A stretch of 64,000 nt of DNA, taken from Porphyra umbilicalis. Taxonomy: Eukaryota > Rhodophyta > Bangiophyceae > Bangiales > Bangiaceae. The stretch lies in the NCBI GenBank assembly GCA_002049455.2, contig KV919043.1, positions 39,771 to 103,770 of the forward strand, in the 5' to 3' direction. The position numbers were made by a program, and so were the translations under genes. This document shows, piece after piece, positions 55,648 to 64,000 of this stretch (position 1 is the first letter of the stretch; each line of letters opens with the position of its first letter). Under the pieces are notes generated by a model. The model was not told the origin of the DNA. It searched no databases and was given only the letters and a program-made list of their open reading frames with translations.

Positions 55648-55793
55648 GCCGGGGCTGTGACAAGAGCAAGGTGTGCGAGCTGGTGTCGCGACGGTCGCGG
55701 CAAGTGCGAAGAAGACGAGGTCAAGGTGGTTCAAGGACGTGACGGTCAAGGCGAACGGCTCGGCAAGGTCGGGCGCTACGACAAGACGACATC

Positions 55794-58700
55794 ATGGACG
55801 GAGGCGCTGCCGGCATGGGCGGCATCAAGATCGACAAGTTGACGGAGACGAACTTCCACGAATGGCGTCAGCGCATTAAGATGGTCCTCGCGCTGCGCGA
55901 CCTGGACGATTTGCTTGACGAAGATGGCAAGCCGACGGACGCGGATGCCCGCGAGTTGGCGGTGTGGAAGCGTCGAGACACGAAGGCGAGCGCCATCATT
56001 GGGCTCACCCTTGGATCTGAGCAGCTCGAGCACGTGTCGGGCTGCAAGACGACGGCAGAAATGTGGTCGACGCTGCAAGGTGTCTTCCAGCGCAAGAGTT
56101 TGATGAACAAGATGAAGGCGCGACGCGAGTTCTACACCGTCGAAATGACCGTCGGTGAGGGCATGCTGGGCTACATCAACCGCGTGCGCAACCTCGGCGA
56201 GAACCTCAAGGCCATGGGCGGCGAGGTGACGGAGATGGACGTTGCTATGAGTGTCCTCAACGGGCTGACGTCCAAGTACGAGAACCTGCTGGTGGCTCTC
56301 GACGCCAAGGGCGAGGACGAGCTGAGCCTCGACTTTGTCAAGAGCCGCTTGCTTCAGGAGGAGCGGCGGCAGGCGGACAAGTCACCGTCGACCAAGCGCA
56401 TTGGCGACATGGCACTCGTCGGCGCCAACTATCGAGGTCAAGGCCGCCGTGGCGACCTCTCCAAGATCGAGTGTTACTACTGCCATAAGTTTGGGCATAT
56501 CTCTCACGATTGCCCAGAGCTCAAGGCCAAGAAGCAGAGACAGGACAAGGTGGCCGCGATTGCGGCTGAAGATGGTAGCGACAGCGACGACGCTATCTGT
56601 TTGGTGGGCAATGCGGCTGACACCGATGACATCTCCAAGTCGTGGCTTGTCGATTCTGCGGCGTCTGCACACATGTGCTGGATGCGCGGGTGCTTCGACG
56701 ACTACCAGACGACAACGGGACGCAGCGTCACCATGGGTGATAAGGGGTCCGTAGCCACGGCGGGCGTCGGAACCGTCGTGCTCAATGTCATCGTTCACGG
56801 CAAGACGCGCAAGATCAAGTTGGAGAAGGTGCTCCATGTTCCTACCATGGGCTTCAACCTCATGTCGGTCGGCATGATGGAGGAGCGTGGTGCGGAAGTG
56901 TCATTCAAGGGCGGTAAGACTATCATCAAGATTAGCGACAGGGTCGCTGCGTGCGGCACGCGAAAGAGTGGGCTCTACCACCTGGACATGGCCCCACTGT
57001 CGGATATTGCTGCGGTGGCCTCTCTTCAGCTCTGGCATGAGCGCCTTGGGCACGTCAACGTGGCTGGCGTTAAGCGGATGATCAAGAACAAGGACATCGA
57101 TGGACTCAAGTGCTCTTCCATGGCGGTCAAGGACGTTTGCGAGCCGTGCGTGTATGGGAAGGCGGCTATGACGCCTATGCCTAGTGCAGGAGGAGGTCGA
57201 GTGACCAAGCGCCTGCAGCTCGTGCACTCGGACCTGGGCGGGCCAATGTCGGAGCCGTCGCGTGGCGGTGCGCTCTACTTTGGCACCTTCACTGACGACT
57301 TCTCCCGCTGGACAGACGTGGTCTTCCTGCAGAAGAAGAGCGATCTGCTCTCTGAGTACAAGAAGTGGCTGACGAAGGTTCAGCAGCACACGGGAACCAA
57401 GATCAAGATCCTACGCTCCGACAATGGCGGCGAGTATGTGTCGAACGCATTCAAGGCTCTTCACGATGAGAACGGCACGACGCACCAGACCACGGTGCCC
57501 GACACGCCGCAGCAGAACGGGGTTGCTGAGCGGCTTAACCGAGTTCTCGTGGAGATGGCTCGCACCATGATGCGACACAAGGACGTCGATCAGGATCTTT
57601 GGGCGGATGCCATCAAGACGGCGGTGTACATCAAGAATCGCGTCACCAGCCGGGCGCTTCCCGTCGGCAAGACGCCTTTTGAGCTGTGGACCGGGAAGAA
57701 GCCCGACGTAAGCCACATGCGGGTGTTTGGGTCGACATGCTGGGTGGTGCTGCACAAGAGTCACATCGACGGCAAGTTTGGCGACAAGGCGGCGAAGGGC
57801 GTCTTCTTAGGCTATCCCGACGGCAGCAAGGCGTACAAGGTCATCCTCGACGACGGCAAGGTCGTCAAGGCACGAAGCGTCGTGTTCGCCGAGACGAACG
57901 TAAGCGAGGTGGCAGAAGTTGCAGAGGAGCTCCCCGGAGACGAAAACGTCGAAGTCGAGACGGGCTTGCGTTCTACAAGCGACGGCGAAGACGTAGATGC
58001 TGACAATGACGACAAGGACGACAAGCAAGACGGTGGATCTGACAAATCCGCGGACGACAATATAGGTAGTGGCGGCTCTCAAGAAATTCTGCGTCGGAGC
58101 GGCAGAGCGCGGCGACCACCTGTCGAGTACTGGCGCCCGGTGAGCCTGGTTGCTCACGAGGCGCCCACGACGTTCGTTCAAGCCGTTCAAGGACAGGAAT
58201 CGGCTAAGTGGCAGATTGCCATGGACGAGGAGATGGAGGCAATCCGCAAGAACAAGACTTGGCGCTTGACGGATCGCCCGGCCAGTCGACGCGTGCTGAA
58301 GGGCAAGTGGGTGTACAAGGTCAAGAACGAGGTTGACAAGAACGGGAACAACAAGACGCGGCACAAGGCGCGCCTGTGCTTCATGGGGAACCGGCAGATC
58401 AAGGGGCTCGACTTCAACGAGACGTTCGCGCCGGTGGCCAAGTTCACTACCATCCGATGCATCCTGGCGATGACGGCGGCGAACGGGTGGGAGCTACATC
58501 AGATGGACGTCAAGACGGCATTCCTCAACGGCGACCTTGACGAGGAGGTCTACATGGAGCAGCCAGACGGCTACGTCGATCCGACGTATCCTGACAAGGT
58601 GTGTCGTCTCCTCCAAGCGCTGTATGGGCTGAAGCAAGCTCCCAAGATGTGGTACGCCAAGCTCGACGACTTCCTCAAGTCAGAAGGGTTCAATAACATT

Positions 58701-59720
58701 GACCCGGATGCATGCCTCTACCTTTTTATGGATGACGGCGAAATCATCATCGTCCTGGTGTACGTCGACGATCTACTGTTGGTGGCATCAAGCCTGGCGG
58801 CGATCTACAAGATTAAGGACGCTCTGCACAAGCGTTTTGAGATGAAGGACCTGGGCGAGGCGAAGGTCATCCTCGGGCTAGAGATTAGGCGTGACAAGGC
58901 GTTGGGCACCCTCAAGCTGTCGCAGGGCAAGTACGCGGCGCAAGTGCTGGAGAAGTTCGGGATGGCGGAGTGCAACCCGATCGGAACGCCGCTGGAGGTG
59001 GGCCTGCAGCTGGTCAAGGCCGACGAGAGCGATGACACGCTGCCCTACCGCGAAGCTGTCGGCAGTCTGATGTACCTGATGGTCGGGACACGTCCTGACC
59101 TCGCCTTCGCTATCGGGAAGCTGAGTCGGTTTGTTTCGTGCTACGGCAAGGAGCATTGGGCGGCGATCAAGCGCGTTCTACGGTACGTCAAGGGTTCGAT
59201 GGACAAGGGGCTGGTCTTCAACAAGAACTCTTCCTATGTTCTACAAGGCTTTAGTGATGCCGACTGGGCGGGTGACCACGAGACGCGACGTTCGACGACG
59301 GGCTTCACCTTCATCTTTGGCGGAGCAGCCGTCAGCTGGGGTTCTAAGTTGCAGAAGACGGTGGCGCTGTCGACGATGGAAGCTGAGTACATGGCTTTAT
59401 GTGAGGCCAGCAAGGAAGCTGTTTGGCTCAACAAGCTCGTGCAAAGCGTGGCAGCTCAAGGGCTGCGGACAGCGATCTCGGGCAGGCCGATCAACATCAA
59501 GGTCGACAACAGCGGGTGCATTGACTTCTCCAAGAACCCCGTCGAGCACAAGCGCACTAAGCACATCGACATTCGCTACCACTTTGTGCGCGACGCCATC
59601 ACGACGGACACGGTGACATTGGAGCATTGTGCAACGGACGACATGGTGGCGGACCCGATGACGAAGGAGCTCGGCAAGACCAAGCACGACAAGCATGTCG
59701 AGGCCATGGGGCTTTGCTGA
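55794..59720 (+). CDS. Copia Gag-Pol polyprotein
   Basis: 1308 codons, ATG 55794 to TGA 59718-59720. Gag (residues about 1-215, FHEWRQRIKMVLALRDLDD start); zinc knuckle CYYCHKFGHISHDC (about 227-240); protease WLVDSAASAHMC (about 283), with DSA where DSG/DTG is usual; pre-integrase WHERLGHVN (about 413) with zinc Cys; integrase catalytic D-D-E in VHSDLGGPM, RSDNGGEYVS and QNGVAERLNR; RT with KARLCFMGNRQ, QMDVKTAFLNGDL and YVDD (about 990); RNase H with GFSDADWAGD, STMEAEYMA and the closing HIDIRYHFVRD. No frameshift or stop. All domains are in one frame, so Gag excess must come from another mechanism. Confidence 0.95.
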   Translation: MDGGAAGMGGIKIDKLTETNFHEWRQRIKMVLALRDLDDLLDEDGKPTDADARELAVWKRRDTKASAIIGLTLGSEQLEHVSGCKTTAEMWSTLQGVFQRKSLMNKMKARREFYTVEMTVGEGMLGYINRVRNLGENLKAMGGEVTEMDVAMSVLNGLTSKYENLLVALDAKGEDELSLDFVKSRLLQEERRQADKSPSTKRIGDMALVGANYRGQGRRGDLSKIECYYCHKFGHISHDCPELKAKKQRQDKVAAIAAEDGSDSDDAICLVGNAADTDDISKSWLVDSAASAHMCWMRGCFDDYQTTTGRSVTMGDKGSVATAGVGTVVLNVIVHGKTRKIKLEKVLHVPTMGFNLMSVGMMEERGAEVSFKGGKTIIKISDRVAACGTRKSGLYHLDMAPLSDIAAVASLQLWHERLGHVNVAGVKRMIKNKDIDGLKCSSMAVKDVCEPCVYGKAAMTPMPSAGGGRVTKRLQLVHSDLGGPMSEPSRGGALYFGTFTDDFSRWTDVVFLQKKSDLLSEYKKWLTKVQQHTGTKIKILRSDNGGEYVSNAFKALHDENGTTHQTTVPDTPQQNGVAERLNRVLVEMARTMMRHKDVDQDLWADAIKTAVYIKNRVTSRALPVGKTPFELWTGKKPDVSHMRVFGSTCWVVLHKSHIDGKFGDKAAKGVFLGYPDGSKAYKVILDDGKVVKARSVVFAETNVSEVAEVAEELPGDENVEVETGLRSTSDGEDVDADNDDKDDKQDGGSDKSADDNIGSGGSQEILRRSGRARRPPVEYWRPVSLVAHEAPTTFVQAVQGQESAKWQIAMDEEMEAIRKNKTWRLTDRPASRRVLKGKWVYKVKNEVDKNGNNKTRHKARLCFMGNRQIKGLDFNETFAPVAKFTTIRCILAMTAANGWELHQMDVKTAFLNGDLDEEVYMEQPDGYVDPTYPDKVCRLLQALYGLKQAPKMWYAKLDDFLKSEGFNNIDPDACLYLFMDDGEIIIVLVYVDDLLLVASSLAAIYKIKDALHKRFEMKDLGEAKVILGLEIRRDKALGTLKLSQGKYAAQVLEKFGMAECNPIGTPLEVGLQLVKADESDDTLPYREAVGSLMYLMVGTRPDLAFAIGKLSRFVSCYGKEHWAAIKRVLRYVKGSMDKGLVFNKNSSYVLQGFSDADWAGDHETRRSTTGFTFIFGGAAVSWGSKLQKTVALSTMEAEYMALCEASKEAVWLNKLVQSVAAQGLRTAISGRPINIKVDNSGCIDFSKNPVEHKRTKHIDIRYHFVRDAITTDTVTLEHCATDDMVADPMTKELGKTKHDKHVEAMGLC

Positions 59721-59755
59721 AAACAAGAACCGCCGAGGCAACAAGCAAGGAGGAG

Positions 59756-60174
59756 TGTTGGACTGTGATGCTCGTCGCCGACTCCACTGGCGGTTCGCGG
59801 TTGGACGATGCTCGGTAACCCTTATGGTACCCCACATGGTACATTTGCAAGACGTGGTCAAGTTGCACACATTTGTGTTGGGTCATCTTGGGGCGTTACT
59901 TTTGGCATGTTTTGGATTTGATCTTCGCTTTGCTCTAGTGGCCTTTTGATTTGGTGAGTGATTCGATTTGGTGCGAGGGCGTGGGCGTCGGTGTGGGCGC
60001 GAGAGGGGGGAGCACTTGGGCCGGTGGGGACTATTTTAGAGGTGCTCTCGGTTGGGAGAGGCGGGCGATCCTTAGGACAACCAACAAAGCACGTTAGCAC
60101 ACACACACACAAGCTCAAGCCACTCAACCACTTCACCGTGGTCCCCCAACCCCTATCCCCACTGCGTTTCAACA
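59756..60174 (+). repeat. 3' LTR of the copia element
   Basis: 419 bp, matches the 5' LTR at all but one position by eye. Followed by CCGGG. Confidence 0.95.
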
Positions 60175-60445
60175 CCGGGCGGCCGACGCTCATGTTGCTC
60201 CTCGTGGTCAATTGACTGAGCGCTTCGAGAGGGCGGCCAAGATTTTCAATGCGCACCCGCAGACCCTATATACAGTCGATGCGAAAGTGCTGAGGGATCA
60301 CTTCCATGCCCTCAAGAACCGCTACCTGGCAAAGGACAAGCGCAACGCGTCGCAGACGGGAGTGGAGGAGGACGACACGGAGCTGGACGTGCTGTTGCGT
60401 GACGTCGTAGCGGCGGCGGTGGATCATGAGCAGCGAGTTGCACAC

Positions 60446-61424
60446 GACCGAGAGGAGGCGGACAGACGGGAGGCGCAGCTTGTGGCCGACGGCGAGTCTA
60501 TTCGCCACTTTGCCATGGAGCGGCGCCGGAAGCGGCCCAGGAGTGCGGGCAGTCAGAGTGGTGCTAGCGAAGCTAGCGCGCCGTCAGCGTCCGGGGCTGC
60601 CATGGCCGGGCCGTCGGTGGCCACGAGTCGGCGGCACACGCGCTTTGACTTCGACGACGATACTGACGTAGTCGAGCACCTGCAGCAGAGCGAGAAGCGG
60701 CGCGAAGAGCTCGCCATGAAGCAGATGGAGCAAATGGAGCGTCGGCTTGAGCAAGAGAGAGAATTTCACAAGGAAGAGATGGAACGCCGTGATCGAGTAG
60801 AAGCCAAGCAGCGCGAGGAGAGAGATGCACACCGTCGTCTGATTTTGGCCGTGTTGCGCAAGCTGGAGTGAGCCGCGTCTTTGTATTTCTGCCCCGTACC
60901 CCTGTTTGTTCTCCTGCTCCTTTCCATGTGTGACACAAGACCGCGAGGAGGCGGACAGACGGGAGGCGCAGCTTGTGGCCGACGGCGAGTCTATTCGCCA
61001 CTTTGCCATGGAGCGGCGCCGGAAGCGGCCCAGGAGTGCGGGCAGTCAGAGTGGTGCTAGCGAAGCTAGCGCGCCGTCAGCGTCCGGCGCTGCCATGGCC
61101 GGGCCGTCGGTGGCCACGAGTCGGCGGCACACGCGCTTTGACTTCGACGACGATACTGACGTAGTCGAGCACCTGCAGCAGAGCGAGAAGCGGCGCGAAG
61201 AGCTCGCCATGAAGCAGATGGAGCAAATGGAGCGTCGGCTTGAGCAAGAGAGAGAATTTCGCAAGGAAGAGATGGAACGCCGTGATCGAGTAGAAGCCAA
61301 GCAGCGCGAGGAGAGAGATGCACACCGTCGTCTGATTTTGGCCGTGTTGCGCAAGCTGGAGTGAGCCGCGTCTTTGTATTTCTGCCCCGTACCCCTGTTT
61401 GTTCTCCTGCTCCTTTCCATGTGT
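60446..61424 (+). repeat. 493-bp tandem duplication of the Myb/SANT-like gene 3' end
   Basis: Unit 1 is 60446-60938 and unit 2 is 60939-61424. They differ at a few bases (GGGGCTGCC/GGCGCTGCC, TTTCACAAGG/TTTCGCAAGG). Each holds the coiled-coil coding end, stop codon and about 60 bases of downstream sequence. Unit 2 is open in frame (ending TGA 61362-61364) but has no start of its own domain. Confidence 0.93.
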
Positions 61425-63235
61425 TTCTCGCCGCTTATGCCAATACGTCTATTTCTGTGCTCAAAAAAAAAGAAGATCCCGCCCCGCCGCGCCCATGTGC
61501 GGCGCTGACGACGGCACCGCGCCGCGGGGGCGGTTGCACGTGGTTGTGGGAGGAATTCCAACTATGCACAGTTCCCCCCCCTGCCGCCGACTAAAAGGCG
61601 GCGGCGCTGGTCGGCTAAGAGCGGCTGGCCGCGTGGCAGCCGGCGTCCGGCGCGGCGGCGACGGGGGCGCGGCGCTAATCCCGGCCGGAAGCGGAGCGGC
61701 AGTCGTCTGCGCTACCCCCCCCCCCCCCACCCCACATGCGGTTACAGAAAATTGTGCCGCCCGCCGGCGTCGGCCGCCGCGCCCCAAGCGCAGCGATGTC
61801 GAGGCGCCTCCGACCGCGGCGCGGCGCTCAGCTAGAGCCGCGTCGCGACACGCATAGCGGGGCCGTGGATCATTCCGCGTCCGATGCTGTCAGCAGGCAC
61901 AGACGTCAGCGAGAGCGCGGAGCACCCGGCCTGCACCGCTGCCAGCAACGTGCGTGCCCACCCCGGGGGGTCGGTGAAGTGCCGCGTGTGCCGCGCCTCG
62001 GGCGCAGCGCGCGACAGGTCACGCTGGCAAGCGTCGCCCCCCCCCGCCAGCAGCGTCCGCCAATTCGGCGGAGCGGGCGGCGCCTTACCGGCGTGGCCGT
62101 CGGCCTTGTTCTCAAGGGGGGCGCCCGTCGCAGAGGCGGCGGAAGGACGGAGGGTGGCGCAGGCACGCCGCGCGGCAGCGAGGGCGTCGGCACGGCTGTG
62201 GCCGCACCATCGCGGCGCCCACAGCACACCCGGGGCAGGCGCGACGGCGTTCGCCGCGACCGCGTCGAGGAGCGCGAGAACGTCGGCGCGCAGGGCACTG
62301 GTATTGGAGGGAAGCGGCCGGAGCGCGGCCACGACGCAGGGCTACGGCGGCGGCAGCGGCCCCGCATCGGCGGACGTGTCGAGCTCCCGCGCCATCTCGG
62401 GGCCGTCAGGCCCGTCTCACGCCACGGGCGCAGCCGAGAAGGCGAGAGGTGGTGGGGGGAGACGCGAACGGCGGCGGCAGTTGCGACGGCTGCGGGTGCC
62501 GTGCCGGGCCTTCAGGGAGTGCGGGCGTCTTTGCGGTCGGCCGGCTGTCGGCTGGTGGTAGGGGCACCGCGGCCGCCACTGGCGTGTGGAATCCACTCCG
62601 TGGCCGCACTGTGGCGGCGGCGCGAGCAAACGTGGGGGGTACAGGGGGGGAAGGGCGGGGGGTGGAAGTTGGCAGCCAACAGCGGCCGGGACGGCAACAC
62701 TACTGGCAGAAGCGGCGCGGCAAACTGCCGCGACGCCGATAGGCGTTGCGGCGGCGTGGCCGGCAAGCGGGGTCAAGCCGGAACCCCTGGCAGCCGCGCA
62801 AGAATCGTAGCGGCGCCCACGCTGGGTGCCGTCGGCCGCGCCGGAGGCGCCTTCACGGCACGTGGCGCCACGGGTGTCACGAACGCGTCGAGTACTGCGA
62901 GGCGCGCGGCACGCGCACGCGCCGCGGCCAATGCCCCACCCACCCATCGCCCTGGTGGTGCGGGGCGTGGCACGCCAGTGGCCGTCGCCGCCGTCTCGGC
63001 CGCGCTGAGGGAGGGCGATGCACTGTAGGCACCCCCCCCGGCGCCAAAAAGCGGCCGCCGAGGCGCGGCGCCGCCGCCAGTCGTTCGTGTCGCCGTTTAA
63101 GCGGGGTGCGCGCACGTGGCCGAAGCGCGCCCTGCCGCTGCCCGAAGGTTCGCAAACTAGCGCTCCCGCGGTGGCGGCGGCGGCGGCGGCCGAGCGCGGA
63201 GTTGCAACCGGCGCCGCTGCCACCGAAGCCACCAC
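61425..63235. other. GC-rich interval, no recognised gene
   Basis: Frames overlap on both strands (for example 61736-63028 plus and 62417-63235 minus), Arg/Ala/Gly-rich and without domains. C runs at 61567-61575 and 61717-61730. Confidence 0.45.
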
Positions 63236-63889
63236 TCACACCGCCGGCCGCCGCGCCACCGTCTCCGGTCCGCTGCCGACCGCGGGTGCCGTAGTTGCAC
63301 TGACGCTGGCCACTGCGAGCAGGGGGATTGTGGCATTGTCTGCGGAGTCGGCGGCAACCTGGTGGTCGTCGCCAGGACCGCCGCACCCACCACGTCGGTC
63401 GGTCATACCCCGACTGAGGATGGGGACCCTACATCCGTTTAGTAACCGGATGTACCCTTTGGGCCCGCAAATTCTAGGGACATGGACGTCAGTGTAGTCG
63501 GTTCCTAGGAGTAGAGGGACCGACAAGCCGCGCAGTACCCCGCACGTGACTGGGGTGGAGTATGTGCCGACCCGCACCGTAAGAGTCACGGTACCCGTGA
63601 TGGGAAGGAGTCCCCCACTCACGTCGAACAACTGGGCGGTCGCCGCGTCTAAGGGCGCCACCTCCATCTCCGGGGGGAGTAGCGCTTCCCGTACTAGGAA
63701 GACGCACGACCCCGTGTCGACAATGACGAGGAGGGCTAACTCACGCCCCGCGTCTAGCCAGACGCGACTGTCCACCTGGTAGTTGGACCCAGTCAGGATG
63801 GCCACCACCGTCTGGCCGCCTACCCGCTTCGGAAGGGGTGCGTCCCGGGGGAGGATCCCCTTGGGTCGGGATAGGATGCGTACTGGCAT
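63236..63889 (-). CDS. Retropepsin-like protein, orphan
   Basis: A TAA bounds the frame upstream at about 63951; the first ATG is 63889 (MPVRILSRPKG). Residues about 50-160 are a retroviral-type aspartic protease: LLVIVDTGSCVFLV (active site DTGS), a beta-rich middle (ITGTVTLTVRVGTYSTPVTC) and VPLLLGTDYTDVHV (family ILG/LLG motif). The C-terminal 60 residues are low-complexity. No RT, integrase or gag is found downstream on this strand, so it is either a retroelement fragment whose other parts lie beyond the window or were lost, or a host gene derived from one. Sequence is not close to the protease of elements 1 and 2. Confidence 0.65.
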   Translation of the reverse strand: MPVRILSRPKGILPRDAPLPKRVGGQTVVAILTGSNYQVDSRVWLDAGRELALLVIVDTGSCVFLVREALLPPEMEVAPLDAATAQLFDVSGGLLPITGTVTLTVRVGTYSTPVTCGVLRGLSVPLLLGTDYTDVHVPRICGPKGYIRLLNGCRVPILSRGMTDRRGGCGGPGDDHQVAADSADNATIPLLAVASVSATTAPAVGSGPETVARRPAV

Positions 63890-64000
63890 CACATCCACGT
63901 CCCGGGTTGGGTCCACCGGTTGCCGCGGGGAGGGCCCAACACCCGGTGGTTATTCGTTTCCCTCCTTGGACTCAGAGGATGTGGCGGGACCGCACTCGGG

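Larger units (their letters stand above)
55214..60174 (+). mobile_element. Ty1/copia element, complete and apparently intact
   Basis: 4961 bp: 419-bp LTRs at 55214-55632 and 59756-60174 (one difference by eye, G/A in CCCCRCATGG), PBS, one open frame of 1308 codons, purine tract AAGGAGGAG at 59747-59755, and CCGGG target duplication. Integrase precedes RT, so it belongs to Pseudoviridae. Near-identical LTRs and an unbroken frame indicate very recent insertion. Confidence 0.96.
54934..60871 (+). pseudogene. Myb/SANT-like coiled-coil gene split by a copia element
   Basis: The 5' part (54934-55213) opens at an ATG and reads MALPRDLFHHPRQAG; the 3' part (60180-60871) ends with TGA. With the copia element and one copy of its 5-bp duplication left out, the two parts are in the same frame across the site. 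A basic W-containing block (KGKRVRRRWGQAVDIVAVN) continues in TERFERAAKIFNAH and VLRDHFHALKNRYL, the spacing of a Myb/SANT-like helical DNA-binding domain. The C-terminal half has a basic RRRKRPRS segment and a long charged coiled coil (MEQMERRLEQEREF, EEMERRDRVEAKQREER). Total about 323 codons. The DNA-binding assignment is an inference from pattern; other copies may exist elsewhere, since this type is often amplified with transposons. Confidence 0.65.

Noticed and set aside
61736-63028. 430-codon plus-strand ORF
   Set aside because: Arg/Gly-rich without domains, with an equally long frame on the opposite strand.

Overview
This 64-kb window looks like nuclear DNA of a very GC-rich eukaryote. 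Evidence: intact LTR retrotransposons of both Ty1/copia and Ty3/gypsy type, eukaryote-only gene families (TRAPPC10, RWDD1), long G or C homopolymers, GCC/GGC micro-repeats, and few or no introns. The TRAPPC10 and RWDD1 pieces are closest to plant-type proteins as I know these families. A bangiophyte red alga (Porphyra/Pyropia type) is my best inference, not something the sequence proves. There are no bacterial operons.

Layout. 1-4.3 kb is low-complexity or gene-poor. 4.3-17.9 kb is a large inverted repeat: arms of about 4.14 kb (4308-8448 and 13776-17913) around a 5.3-kb spacer. Each arm carries a coiled-coil ORF (278 codons) and part of a TRAPPC10/Trs130-like gene. The right copy continues through the spacer to a natural C-terminus at 10964. 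Both copies lack the N-terminus and share a TAA in a conserved YEEL-type motif. 18.4-19.2 kb is an RWDD1/Gir2-like gene with two homopolymer frameshifts. 19.2-23.4 kb is GC-rich and mostly non-coding.

23.4-41.8 kb is a nested pair of chromodomain Ty3/gypsy elements. Element 2 (minus strand, 23391-41765) is split by element 1 (plus strand, 26289-35530), with a 5-bp target duplication ACATG. Both have 392-bp LTRs, the same PBS, gag, protease, RT-RNaseH-integrase-chromodomain, a roughly 200-residue C-terminal extension and a 2-kb GC-rich minisatellite tail. Both seem to need two recoding events: a -1 shift at the gag end and a UGA between protease and RT.

42.4-43.6 kb is a secreted three-repeat CHRD protein gene and 45.2-46.4 kb an FKBP-like gene, both on the minus strand. 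47.4-53 kb is a nest of short inverted-repeat DNA transposons plus a diverged segmental duplication that preserves an empty insertion site. 54.9-61.4 kb is a probable Myb/SANT-like coiled-coil gene cut in two by an intact Ty1/copia element (55214-60174, 1308 codons, TSD CCGGG), followed by a 493-bp tandem duplication of the gene's 3' part. 61.4-64 kb is GC-rich, with an orphan retropepsin ORF near the right edge.

The window is therefore dominated by recent mobile-element activity and duplication around a few host genes, several of which are broken. Many breaks fall in G/C homopolymers, so sequencing or assembly error is a live alternative for those; the nested insertions and target duplications do not depend on them.
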